Below, one piece after another: positions 1-6,690 of a DNA stretch of 9,547 bases. Below the pieces are notes generated by a model. The model was not told the DNA's origin and searched no databases. It worked only from the letters and a program-made list of their open reading frames with translations. The stretch covers positions 1 through 9,547 of the forward strand of contig DATFXF010000137.1 of the NCBI GenBank assembly GCA_035258565.1. The letters are read 5' to 3'. A program made the position numbers and the translations under genes. The DNA is from DATFXF01 sp035258565 (GTDB lineage: Bacteria; Acidobacteriota; Terriglobia; Acidiferrales; UBA7541). Positions within the stretch are counted from its first letter, which is position 1; every line of letters begins with the position of its first letter.

Positions 1-126
1 ATCCAGCTGCGCTACTTGCAGACCATGACGGAAATCGGCGTGGAGAAAAATACGACTGTTGTTTTCCCGCTACCGGTGGATATCTTCACCCTGTGGGCCA
101 ACAGACAACGAGATAGCCGATCGTAG
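1..126 (+). CDS. C-terminal end of an SPFH/band-7 (slipin/stomatin-like) membrane protein, 5' truncated by the window
   Basis: Frame 1 is open from the first base and ends at TAG 124-126, giving 41 codons. It begins IQLRYLQTMTEIGVEKNTT and continues VVFPLPVDIF. The pattern LRYLQT-TEIG-EKN-T-VFPLPVD is what I know from the end of the SPFH domain in bacterial slipins. These are membrane-anchored, oligomeric proteins thought to organise membrane microdomains and often to work with an NfeD-type partner. The N-terminal membrane anchor and most of the SPFH domain lie upstream of the window. No NfeD-like gene is visible here. The tail after VFPLPVD is short and ends within 14 residues. The gene converges on the decayed minus-strand gene that follows. 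The family call is confident; the exact subfamily is not. Confidence 0.82.
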   Translation: MQLRYLQTMTEIGVEKNTTVVFPLPVDIFTLWANRQRDSRS

Positions 127-203
127 CAGGAACGCGGAAGCCAGCGATTTCGCGCAGCAGAGGTGGCCGCCGCGACTGGTAGTTTACGCACCAGAGTGTG
201 GCA

Positions 204-767
204 CTCATCTGGCTCGACGCCAACAAGCCGCCCGAGAGTTGGCCAATGCCGTGGATGTGGGCGGCGTCGGCTGGCGCGAATGTCCGTGGCGTAGGGCTCA
301 GAGATGCCGAGGGCTGACGATATGACCGGAACCGTCACTTCGGCGAGGCGAGGCTGAATCTTCCGCAGGTACGCTTCTTCATCTAGCCAAGCCGGCTGCT
401 CGGACGGTCGCCAAGTGCCTTCGCAGCGGCTTGTCGGCGTTGAGTTTCCGCGCGGCGCGCGTCGGCCTCGGGGTTGTGTGTTGCCACTTGCCCAAGCCGT
501 GCGGCTTCGATGAGATTCTCCCTGGACACAGTAATGGCGCAGGACGCACAGTAGTTCTGTCCCGCCAGCCGAAGGCGGAAAATTTTCTACGCGCAATCTT
601 GAATAGAAATCAACCCGGCCCAGTTTTGTGGCTGCTTCGATGACCTTCTTCGATGCGGCGAAGTTGGTTCACGTTTTGGTGCACACTTGGATCAACGGGG
701 CCCGCTGTTCGCCGCAGTACATAGCATCCCGAAGAGTGGCGCAAGGCCCACAGCTGAAGCACTTACG
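204..767 (-). pseudogene. Decayed zinc-ribbon + helix-turn-helix-like protein gene (two frameshifts, one stop)
   Basis: No single frame gives a plausible protein, but a path across two frames does. From 767 to about 580 (minus strand) one frame reads RKCFSCGPCATLRDAMYCGE, then a TGA at 671-669, then TNFAASKKVIEAATKLGRV. Near 575-585 the sense moves to a second frame, 568-383, which contains LAGQNYCASCAITVSREN (Cys codons 550-539) and ADARRAETQRRQAAAKAL. Around 411-416 it returns to the first frame: WRPSEQPAWLDEEAYLRKIQ, then ISEPYATDIRASRRRPHPRHW, fading out after LVGVEPDE near 204. I recognise the Cys-x2-Cys block and the YATDIRA...RPHPRHW block as parts of a recurring uncharacterised family in Acidobacteria-like genomes. 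The end looks like a helix-turn-helix, so DNA binding is inferred. The lesions imply an inactive gene or sequencing errors. The 5' boundary is approximate. Confidence 0.6.
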
Positions 768-789
768 GCTGGGCGCAGCGACTCATCGC

Positions 790-811
790 AACAGGTCGCA
801 ATCGGCCTGTT
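790..811. repeat. 22-nt imperfect inverted repeat next to the tRNA break
   Basis: On the plus strand AACAGGTCG (790-798) and CGGCCTGTT (803-811) can form a 9-bp stem with one U-G pair around the tetraloop CAAT. On the minus strand the same position is an A-C mismatch. No T-run follows on either side, so it is not a convincing terminator. It starts 16 bp beyond the break in the tRNA gene, in sequence that no gene explains. Confidence 0.4.
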
Positions 812-826
812 TACGCTAGTTGTGAA

Positions 827-865
827 GTGTCAAGGTGGCGCTCTAACCAACTGAGCTACGGGCCT
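827..865 (-). pseudogene. Truncated tRNA-Val(GAC): 5' half only, broken after the anticodon loop
   Basis: On the minus strand the sequence reads as a canonical tRNA 5' half. It has the acceptor strand AGGCCCG (865-859), T8 A9, the D-arm GCTC-AGTTGGTTA-GAGC (856-840), G26, the anticodon-stem strand CCACC (838-834) and the loop TTGACAC (833-827) with anticodon GAC (valine). The next bases are TTCAC, where GGTGG would be needed to close the anticodon stem. No variable loop, T-arm (GGTTCGA-type) or acceptor 3' strand follows. It therefore cannot fold into a tRNA. It lies downstream of sucA and directly behind a good promoter, so it looks like the original locus disrupted, rather than a stray copy. 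It could also be a chimeric join in the assembly. Confidence 0.82.
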
Positions 866-898
866 ATCGAAGCGAAATCAATCAGTTAGGCTTTGACG

Positions 899-927
899 AT
901 TCTACAGAACCGCGTCTTGCTTATCAA
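899..927 (-). promoter_or_regulatory. Sigma70-type promoter of the truncated tRNA-Val gene
   Basis: On the minus strand, TTGATA (927-922) and TAGAAT (904-899) are separated by exactly 17 bp, each matching the sigma70 consensus at five of six positions. Transcription would begin near 892, about 27 nt before the tRNA 5' end, a normal leader length for a tRNA gene. It is the best promoter match I found in the window. With the tRNA cut short, transcripts would run on into the decayed zinc-ribbon/HTH gene. Confidence 0.7.
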
Positions 928-997
928 TTTGGTGCAAACTGAGGTAGTGTCCTGTCTCAGAATTTCGCGCGTCTACGAGATTCGGCTGCCTCCCCGC

Positions 998-3487
998 TCA
1001 GCTCTTGCCGGTGGTGAAGGCCAGAGTAAGCAGCGTCTTCTGCTCCAGTTCATGCGCCTTCGCCGAACCGGTCGCAGGACTGGCCGAAGCGGAGCGCTTC
1101 ACCGAGCGCACGGGCCGACCGTTGGCGATGCGCTCCAGATGGGGCAGCACATAGGAGAGCGCGCCCATGTTCGCCGGTTCTTCCTGCACCCAGACGATTT
1201 CCCGCGCCGACGCATGCCTGGCGAGCTCCGCGGCGAGCTCGCTCTCCGGGAAGGGATAGAACTGCTCGACAAAGACGATGGCCGCCGAGGTGTCTTTGCG
1301 CTGCTTGCGCTCTTGTCGAAGCTCGCGGCCAATCTTCCCACTACAGACTAGCACACGGCCCGCGCGCTCGACCTCCGATTCGGGGAGCACGGTCTGGAAG
1401 CGCGGGTGAGAAAACTCCTCCAGCTTTGACGCTGCGTCCGGATGACGCAGCATACTCTTCGGCGTGAAGACGACCAGCGGCTTGCGCCAGGGTCGCTGCA
1501 CCTGGCGGCGCAAAAGATGGAAATACTGCGCCGCCGTGGATGGCTGGCAGACCTGAATATTGTCTTCAGCGGCCAGTTGCAGGTAGCGCTCGATACGCGC
1601 GCTCGAGTGCTCGGGCCCCTGTCCTTCGTAGCCATGAGGCAAAAGCAGCACCACGCCAGAAGGCAGATCCCATTTATCTTCGGCCGAGCTGATGAACTGA
1701 TCAATGATCACCTGCGCGCCGTTGGCGAAATCCCCGAACTGCGCCTCCCAGAGCACCAGCGCCTCGGGATAATCGCGACTGTAGCCATACTCAAAACCGA
1801 GCACAGCGGCCTCAGAGAGTGTGGAGTTGTAAATCTCGCACCTCGCCTGCTCTGGATGGATGTGTTCGAGTGGCACGAATTCCGCTTCGGTCTCGACGTC
1901 CACAAGGACCGAATGGCGCTGGTTAAACGTGCCGCGGCGGGTGTCCTGCCCGGCAAGCCGCACCGGCGTGCCGCGGCGGAGCAGGGCGCCAAATGCGAGC
2001 GCCTCGGCCATCGCGTAGTCTACCGCGCGCGTGCCGCGGCCCATCTCAGCGCGCTGCTCGAGCAGCCTCTTCACCTTGGGGTGGATGGCAAAGCCTTCGG
2101 GATAGCGCGTGAGCGCCTCGGCGATCTCGCGGAGCTCATCACCGGAAACGCCTGTATCGACCTCATAAGCGGGGTTGTAACACCCGCGCTTGTAACCCGA
2201 CCAGTAGGCCGGCAACTCGCGCAGCACAGGATTCTTCTTCATCCCCCGGGCCTGTTTCTGCGCGGCCTCATACTCGCTCCGGACCTGCTCAACCGTCTCC
2301 GCCGGATCGACTGAAATGGCCTTCGCGTAGGCCTGCCAGAGCGGCGGATGGTCCTTGATCTTGCGATAGAGCAGGGGCTGCGTGATGGTCGGGTCGTCCA
2401 CCTCGCTGTGACCGTGCCGGCGGAAGCCGATCAGGTCCACAACGACGTCGCCTGCGAAGGTGTAGCGGTACTCGAGCGCGACGCGGGCCACGCGCGCGAC
2501 CGCGTCCGGATCCTCACCGTTCACGTGGAAGATGGGAATCGCCTGGCGCTTGGCCAGATCGGAAGCGAAGGGCGAGGAATGCAGCTCCCCGGGCCGAGTC
2601 GTGAAGCCAATCAGGTTGTTGACAATGATGTGCACGGTGCCGCCGACCGAGTAGCCCTTCAAGTCGGCAAGGTTCAAAGTCTCGGCCCAGATGCCCTGGC
2701 CGGCGAAAGCGGCATCGCCGTGCAGCTCGATGGGTAGGACACGCTTGGTACCGTCCCGGCCGTAGCGGTCTTGCTTGGCCCGCGCACGGCCCAGCGCCAC
2801 CGGATCCACTGCTTCCAGGTGGCTGGGGTTCGACACCAGATGAATCCGAAGCTTGCCGACGCTGCGCGTCTGGTATTCCCCGGTCGCGCCGACGTGATAC
2901 TTTACGTCGCCGCCTCCCAGCACGCTGCGCGGATCCATATCCTCGAACCCCGCAAAAACATCCGCAGCCGGTTTGCCTGCGATGTGCACCATGACGTTGA
3001 GTCGCCCGCGGTGGCTCATGCCCAGCACCGCGGCTTGCGCGCCGAACCCGGCGGCCCCCTCCAAGATTTCATCGAGTGCTGGGATCAGCGCAGCCATTCC
3101 CTCGAGCGAGAAACGCTTTGTGCCGAGATAGCGCGCCTGCAAGACCTGTTCAAAGAGCTCCGCGCGGATCAGCCGCTCGAGAATGAACTTGCGGTCGGGC
3201 TCGGGAGGCGTGGCTTCGATGCGCTCGGCAACCCAGCGGCGCCGCTGGGGGTCTGGCAAATGCATAAACTCGGCGCCAATCGTTCCGCAGTAATAGCGAC
3301 GAGCTAGCTCCGCCGCCTCCCCGGTGAGCGCAAGCTGGGGATGCGGCTGCGGGCGGAAGAAGCCCAACGGGTCGAGGTCCGCTTCGAAATAACCCCATTG
3401 GCGGAACTCGTCGAACACGCGCTCGCGCTCTTCGGTGTGCTTCTGAAGCGTCTCCAGGCTTTCCGGAGCCTGCGTTGGCCTTGCCAT
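998..3487 (-). CDS. sucA: 2-oxoglutarate dehydrogenase E1 component
   Basis: The 829-aa protein is the thiamin-diphosphate E1 subunit of the cytoplasmic 2-oxoglutarate dehydrogenase complex in the TCA cycle. It decarboxylates 2-oxoglutarate and passes the succinyl group to the E2 lipoyl domain. Visible motifs are GMSHRGRLNV (156-165), SNPSHLEAVDPVALG (219-233), the ThDP/metal motif GD (257-258) through NN (290-291), HVNGEDPDAV (321-330), RRHGHSEVDDPTITQP (356-371), AGQDTRRGTFNQRH (512-525), HGYEGQGPEHSSAR (628-641) and QEEPANMGA (778-786). The protein starts almost at the VFDEFRQWGYFEADLDPLG block, so the N-terminal E2-docking segment of typical E1o proteins (about 930 aa in E. coli) is absent. 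An in-frame TAG lies 12 codons upstream, so no longer start exists. AGGA sits 11 nt before the ATG. No sucB or lpd gene is in the window. Confidence 0.96.
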   Translation of the reverse strand: MARPTQAPESLETLQKHTEERERVFDEFRQWGYFEADLDPLGFFRPQPHPQLALTGEAAELARRYYCGTIGAEFMHLPDPQRRRWVAERIEATPPEPDRKFILERLIRAELFEQVLQARYLGTKRFSLEGMAALIPALDEILEGAAGFGAQAAVLGMSHRGRLNVMVHIAGKPAADVFAGFEDMDPRSVLGGGDVKYHVGATGEYQTRSVGKLRIHLVSNPSHLEAVDPVALGRARAKQDRYGRDGTKRVLPIELHGDAAFAGQGIWAETLNLADLKGYSVGGTVHIIVNNLIGFTTRPGELHSSPFASDLAKRQAIPIFHVNGEDPDAVARVARVALEYRYTFAGDVVVDLIGFRRHGHSEVDDPTITQPLLYRKIKDHPPLWQAYAKAISVDPAETVEQVRSEYEAAQKQARGMKKNPVLRELPAYWSGYKRGCYNPAYEVDTGVSGDELREIAEALTRYPEGFAIHPKVKRLLEQRAEMGRGTRAVDYAMAEALAFGALLRRGTPVRLAGQDTRRGTFNQRHSVLVDVETEAEFVPLEHIHPEQARCEIYNSTLSEAAVLGFEYGYSRDYPEALVLWEAQFGDFANGAQVIIDQFISSAEDKWDLPSGVVLLLPHGYEGQGPEHSSARIERYLQLAAEDNIQVCQPSTAAQYFHLLRRQVQRPWRKPLVVFTPKSMLRHPDAASKLEEFSHPRFQTVLPESEVERAGRVLVCSGKIGRELRQERKQRKDTSAAIVFVEQFYPFPESELAAELARHASAREIVWVQEEPANMGALSYVLPHLERIANGRPVRSVKRSASASPATGSAKAHELEQKTLLTLAFTTGKS

Positions 3488-3523
3488 AAGGGCTGCGTTC
3501 CTTCGTGTGGGCCCGAGGATTTC

Positions 3524-3529
3524 ATTCTA
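3524..3529 (-). promoter_or_regulatory. Possible -10 box for sucA
   Basis: TAGAAT on the minus strand lies 36 bp upstream of the sucA ATG, a usable leader length, and is the same hexamer as in the tRNA promoter. The sequence 16-17 bp further upstream (CGACCC region) has no recognisable -35 box, so this is only a candidate. The T-A-G of the box is also the in-frame stop that bounds the sucA start. Confidence 0.35.
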
Positions 3530-3740
3530 CCAAACCTGTGGCGGTCGGGTCGGAGCCTCGCTGCTCTGAGCCCACCCAAATTCGATCTTTTGAAGTGCCA
3601 CCAAGGCGCAGAAACTGATTGCGAAGGTCATGGCGGGTGCGCAGGAGCGGGGCGCGCGTAGCAAGTGGCACCGCGTGCCGCAGGTATCACGCGTCGGTGC
3701 TGGGCGGGCAAGGCGAGCGCCCGGCGCGCGGGGAATCCAG
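3530..3740. other. Divergent intergenic region between sucA and the DAPDH-like gene
   Basis: The two start codons are 322 bp apart (3488-3809), and this is the part outside the promoter candidates. I see no credible gene in it. Short open frames on both strands lack a ribosome site and any familiar sequence. The only structure I noticed is the small palindrome GGCAC-CGC-GTGCC (3667-3679), which could be an operator half-site pair but is too short to call. Confidence 0.5.
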
Positions 3741-3769
3741 TTGAACACTCGGTGGCTTTCCTTTATGGT
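3741..3769 (+). promoter_or_regulatory. Candidate promoter for the DAPDH-like gene
   Basis: TTGAAC (3741-3746) and TATGGT (3764-3769) are 17 bp apart, each matching consensus at four of six positions. The start site would be near 3777, giving a leader of about 33 nt to the GTG at 3810. It supports the GTG over the far-upstream ATG at 3630, which would lie before the promoter. Confidence 0.45.
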
Positions 3770-3809
3770 ATCGCTCGTATTTGCGCGTCATTGCCTGGCG
3801 GAGTCCCTT

Positions 3810-4823
3810 GTGAAAAAAAAGATTCGCGCCGTGCAGTACGGCGTCGGGCCAATTGGTGCCTCGATCGTTCGCCTGATGCGCGAGAAGCAGGCCGTCCAAA
3901 TCATCGGTGCGATCGACATCGACCCCACCAAAGCCGGCCGCGACCTGGGGGAGGTGGTCGGCGCCGCCGACGCGCCCTGGGGCGTTGCGATTTCCTCCGA
4001 TGCGGACAAGGTGCTGGCCGAGGCCGCCGACATCGTCATCCACTCGACGTCCTCCTACCTGCGCGACGTCGCCGACCAATTGCTGGCCTGCCTCGCCGCC
4101 GAGTCCTGTGTCATCTCTACCTGCGAGGAACTTGCCTACCCCTTTCGGAAGTATCCGGACCTCGCCACGAAGCTCGACACCGAAGCCAAGTCCTGGGGCG
4201 TGGCACTGGTGGGCACGGGCGTCAATCCGGGCTTTGTCATGGACAAGCTCGTGCTAACGCTCGCGGGCGTTTCGCAGCGCATCGAGTCCGCGAAAGCGAC
4301 CCGCATCGTGGATGCGTCGCAGCGCCGGCAGCCGTTACAGAAGAAGATTGGCGCGGGATTAAGCGTCGAAGAGTTCAAGGAAAAGGTGGACTCCGGCGAG
4401 ATCAAGCATCACGGGCTGCCCGAGTCAGTGGCCATGGTGTCGGACGGCTTGGGTCTCGGGGTGGACGAAATCACCGAGACGATCGAGCCGATCGTGGGAC
4501 GCGAGCGCGTGGTGACTGAGTTCCTCGAGATCGGGCCCGGTCAGGTGGCCGGCGTAGGTCAGATCGCACGCGGCCTCAGCGGGGGCCAGGAAAAAATCCA
4601 CTTGGAACTGAGAATGTACGTTGGCGCGAAGGAAACAAGCGACACCATCGAGCTCACCGGCGAGCCCAACATCCGCTTGAGCCTCCCCGGGGGAATCCAC
4701 GGCGACATCGCCACTGCCGCTGTGGTCGTGAACTCCATTCCTGTCATCCTCGACGCCCCCGCGGGCCTGCGCACTTCGCGCGACCTCCCACTGTGCTTCT
4801 TCCCGCCCACCGCTAAGCCGTAA
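3810..4823 (+). CDS. 2,4-diaminopentanoate dehydrogenase/dihydrodipicolinate reductase-like NAD(P) oxidoreductase
   Basis: The protein has 337 residues from the GTG. An N-terminal Rossmann fold is shown by VQYGVGPIGASIV (glycines 11, 13, 16) and the acidic AIDIDP (36-38) that ends strand 2. STCEELAYP (103-111) and GTGVNPGF (135-142) are shared with 2,4-diaminopentanoate dehydrogenase (ornithine fermentation) and its many relatives annotated as dihydrodipicolinate reductase. The ending PGGIHGDIATAAVVVNSIP fits the C-terminal domain of that family. The frame is open upstream to an ATG at 3630, but those 60 codons have no familiar sequence. The GTG has GGAG six bases before it and begins directly at KKKIRAVQYG, giving the family's usual length of about 340. 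No other ornithine-pathway gene is nearby, so the substrate is unknown; it need not be diaminopentanoate. It ends 70 bp from the convergent dehydrogenase. Confidence 0.85.
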   Translation: MKKKIRAVQYGVGPIGASIVRLMREKQAVQIIGAIDIDPTKAGRDLGEVVGAADAPWGVAISSDADKVLAEAADIVIHSTSSYLRDVADQLLACLAAESCVISTCEELAYPFRKYPDLATKLDTEAKSWGVALVGTGVNPGFVMDKLVLTLAGVSQRIESAKATRIVDASQRRQPLQKKIGAGLSVEEFKEKVDSGEIKHHGLPESVAMVSDGLGLGVDEITETIEPIVGRERVVTEFLEIGPGQVAGVGQIARGLSGGQEKIHLELRMYVGAKETSDTIELTGEPNIRLSLPGGIHGDIATAAVVVNSIPVILDAPAGLRTSRDLPLCFFPPTAKP

Positions 4824-4893
4824 GCATAGGGACCGGAGCAAGGATCAGCCCTCGCAACTGTGGCTCCACCGGCCCATTCTCCCTCCCCGCTCA

Positions 4894-5760
4894 TCACGAT
4901 TTCTGCCAGAAGCGGGCCACGGCGGCGTAGTCGAGGTCTTCTTTGGCAGCTCCTCTCACACCGTTGTAGATTTCGCGCGCGGCGGCGGTGGCGGGCAGCG
5001 GCACGCCGAGCTGGTTGGCGAGGTCCAGCGCGAGACCCAAATCTTTGTGCATCAGGCGCAAGGGGAAGCTGGGCGCGTAGTTCCCCTCGAGCATCATGGG
5101 CGCTTTCACGTCCAGCACGGTGGCACGTGCCATACTCGATTGCAAGACTTCGATCAGCCGCTCGCCAGGCAGCCCCGCTCCGGTGACGAGCGCCAGCGCC
5201 TCGGCCAGCGCGTCCACTTCGAGCGCCAGGATCATGTTCATGGCCAGCTTGACCGTTTGGCCAGCGCCGTGCGAACCAAGATGAAACCACCGCTTGCCCA
5301 TTGCCGAGAGCACAGGCTCCATGCGCTTGAGCGTTTCCGCATTGCCGCCAACCATGAAGACCAGCTCGCCCTTCTCCGCTCCCCAAGTGCCGCCGGTGAC
5401 CGGCGCGTCCAGGAATTCGACGCCGCGGTCGCTGCACGCCACGGCGATGCGGCGCGCCAGCGTCGGCGCGACAGTACTCGAATCGATGTAGGTGCTGCCG
5501 CGGCGCAGACCTTCGAGCGCCCCGCCCGCCCAGAGGACTTCCTCAAGTGCTGGCGGGTCGCTCACTATGGTGATGAGCACGTCGGCTGCGGCGGCAGCCT
5601 CGCGCGGGGTAGCCGCGACCTCGGCGCCCTGCCGGGCGAGGTCCTGCGTTCGCGCGCGCGTGCGGTTCCACACCGTAACGGGGAAACCTGCCTTCAGCAG
5701 ATTTGCCACCATCGGCTTGCCCATCAAACCGAGCCCGATAAATCCGATCGCGGGTTTCAC
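4894..5760 (-). CDS. NAD(P)-dependent beta-hydroxyacid dehydrogenase (3-hydroxyisobutyrate dehydrogenase/tartronate semialdehyde reductase family)
   Basis: The 288-aa length matches the family. The Rossmann motif is GFIGLGLMGKPM (6-17). WNRTRAR (31-37), with Asn-Arg after strand 2, suggests NADP rather than NAD. The substrate-loop motif DAPVTGG (118-124) continues to GAEKGELVFMVGG. The catalytic lysine is K171 in GQTVKLAMN, with N175, and K239-D240 are the conserved C-terminal pair. The family oxidises or reduces small beta-hydroxyacids such as 3-hydroxyisobutyrate (valine breakdown), tartronate semialdehyde or succinic semialdehyde; the sequence alone does not decide among them. Translation starts at GTG 5760, with GGAGG (5771-5767) six bases upstream, a strong site. 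It is last in the minus-strand series that begins with rnr, but its own -10-like box suggests separate transcription. Confidence 0.92.
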   Translation of the reverse strand: MKPAIGFIGLGLMGKPMVANLLKAGFPVTVWNRTRARTQDLARQGAEVAATPREAAAAADVLITIVSDPPALEEVLWAGGALEGLRRGSTYIDSSTVAPTLARRIAVACSDRGVEFLDAPVTGGTWGAEKGELVFMVGGNAETLKRMEPVLSAMGKRWFHLGSHGAGQTVKLAMNMILALEVDALAEALALVTGAGLPGERLIEVLQSSMARATVLDVKAPMMLEGNYAPSFPLRLMHKDLGLALDLANQLGVPLPATAAAREIYNGVRGAAKEDLDYAAVARFWQKS

Positions 5761-5791
5761 GAGGAACCTCCCGGATGTTTAGCTTGCGCGA

Positions 5792-5797
5792 AATATA
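5792..5797 (-). promoter_or_regulatory. Possible -10 box for the beta-hydroxyacid dehydrogenase
   Basis: TATATT on the minus strand, 31 bp before the GTG, sits in an AT-rich patch of an otherwise GC-rich gap. The hexamer 17 bp upstream (TCGTGA) is a poor -35 box, so the promoter is tentative. Confidence 0.35.
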
Positions 5798-5873
5798 ACT
5801 TCGTTCCGGGTGGCTCACGAAACGATTTTTTGCGCCCGGAGAGAGCGATCGCCGTTGGCAAGAATCGGGGGAG

Positions 5874-6173
5874 CTAGGCTTCCGAGGGACGATTCTTCAG
5901 TGGGGCGGCGACGGCCGTTGCAGCCGCCGAGCGTTCAGGCCGGATGGGCTCCTGAGGCTCCAACTCCGCCGAGATTTCGGTCAGCTCCACGATGTGCTGA
6001 TAGGGAATCTCCCAGCGAAAATTTTTCTCCCTGCCTTGTTGGGAAAAATGCTGTTCCAGGAAAATGGACTTGCCTGAGTCGGCCACGAGCGTGCCGGTTG
6101 CCAGCAAGAAAAGGGCGCCAGCTCGGTAGCGCACCTCGATGTGTCGCCCGAGCAGGGCAAAATAGCGTGCCAT
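5874..6173 (-). CDS. Conserved-looking 99-aa protein of unknown function
   Basis: I do not know the function. From the ATG at 6173 it reads MARYFALLGRHIEVRYRAGA, then LLATGTLVADSGKSIFLEQH and NFRWEIPYQHIVELTE. Alternating hydrophobic and charged residues over positions 1-67 suggest a small beta-rich domain. Residues 68-99 are Pro/Ala/Glu-rich and probably disordered. There is no signal peptide, membrane helix or cysteine motif. I have the impression of similar short proteins in Acidobacteria, but cannot confirm it. Coding is supported by its clean reading, its position in the same-strand series and moderate gaps (82 bp upstream, 113 bp downstream). No clear ribosome site precedes the ATG. It could be cytoplasmic and co-expressed with the zinc-ribbon protein upstream. 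Confidence 0.7.
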   Translation of the reverse strand: MARYFALLGRHIEVRYRAGALFLLATGTLVADSGKSIFLEQHFSQQGREKNFRWEIPYQHIVELTEISAELEPQEPIRPERSAAATAVAAPLKNRPSEA

Positions 6174-6255
6174 GCTGCCAGTCTCGCGGGGACAAAAGAG
6201 AGGGTCAATAGTACGATTGGGTGGTGAGTACTCGGGCCGCCGGTATGGCTGCGTG

Positions 6256-6612
6256 TTAATGGCGGCTGGCGCCGCGCGCGTGGCCGGATTCGAGGGGCAC
6301 CGGCTCGAGCGTGGGCTCCGCAGGCTTGGCGAGTAAGTCCGCCGTCATCATCAGGAAGACCGCCGCCACTCCGCTGAAGGCAAGGAAGGTGTACACGATC
6401 GGCAGGATCCAACTCAGCATTCCGCTCGAACCGCGCGAGAGATTCCAGGCAATGGCCCCGGCCATCAGCCCCGCCAGGGTTGACAGTACTCGGGTCCCGG
6501 AGGAGACCTCCAGGGGCGACCTACAGCCGGGACAATGGATCTCGTTCGAGTAGGCTACCACTTGACCGGCTGGAATTCGTGCAAAACAGAGCGGGCAGCG
6601 GCGGATCGCCAC
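6256..6612 (-). CDS. Zinc-ribbon protein with two membrane helices, function unknown
   Basis: The 118-aa protein starts at GTG 6612, with GAGG seven bases upstream. Residues 6-30 form a four-cysteine ribbon, RCPLC (C6, C9) and HCPGC (C27, C30), expected to hold one zinc. Two hydrophobic stretches follow, about 42-58 (VLSTLAGLMAGAIAWNL) and 67-89 (LSWILPIVYTFLAFSGVAAV), then a Pro/Glu/His-rich tail. This suggests an inner-membrane protein with the ribbon on the cytoplasmic side. Similar layouts occur in many uncharacterised bacterial proteins, and I cannot assign a role. It begins 78 bp after the end of rnr on the same strand, so it may be read from the rnr transcript. The purpose of the pairing is unknown. 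Confidence 0.75.
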   Translation of the reverse strand: MAIRRCPLCFARIPAGQVVAYSNEIHCPGCRSPLEVSSGTRVLSTLAGLMAGAIAWNLSRGSSGMLSWILPIVYTFLAFSGVAAVFLMMTADLLAKPAEPTLEPVPLESGHARGASRH

Positions 6613-6690
6613 GGGGCCACCTCGCGAGAAGCAGGAAAAGATAACCTAACTGCGCAGCGATGAAAAGGAGCACGCGGGCCGTAGGTGTGC

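Noticed and set aside
431..819. Plus-strand open frames of 63-70 codons between the slipin end and the tRNA remnant
   Set aside because: They are antisense to the frame-corrected zinc-ribbon/HTH fossil and have no family resemblance or ribosome site.
938..960. CTGAG/CTCAG inverted repeat after sucA as its terminator
   Set aside because: The stem has only 5 bp, the loop has 12 nt, and only a short TTT follows on the minus strand.
1442..2314. A plus-strand open frame of 290 codons antisense to sucA
   Set aside because: It lies within clear sucA coding sequence, shows no family motif and has several equally long antisense companions, so it is a shadow.
3527..3631. A possible 34-aa leader peptide upstream of sucA
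   Set aside because: Its ATG has no ribosome site, the peptide has no run of regulatory codons, and its stop overlaps the -10-like box.
3630..3809. Longer N-terminus for the DAPDH-like protein from ATG 3630
   Set aside because: The extra 60 residues are Arg/Gly/Ala-rich without family resemblance, no ribosome site precedes the ATG, the promoter candidate lies downstream of it, and the GTG at 3810 has a good ribosome site.
4824..4893. A possible bidirectional terminator between the convergent DAPDH-like gene and the hydroxyacid dehydrogenase
   Set aside because: Only a 5-bp GGAGC/GCTCC pairing with a large loop and no T-run is present.
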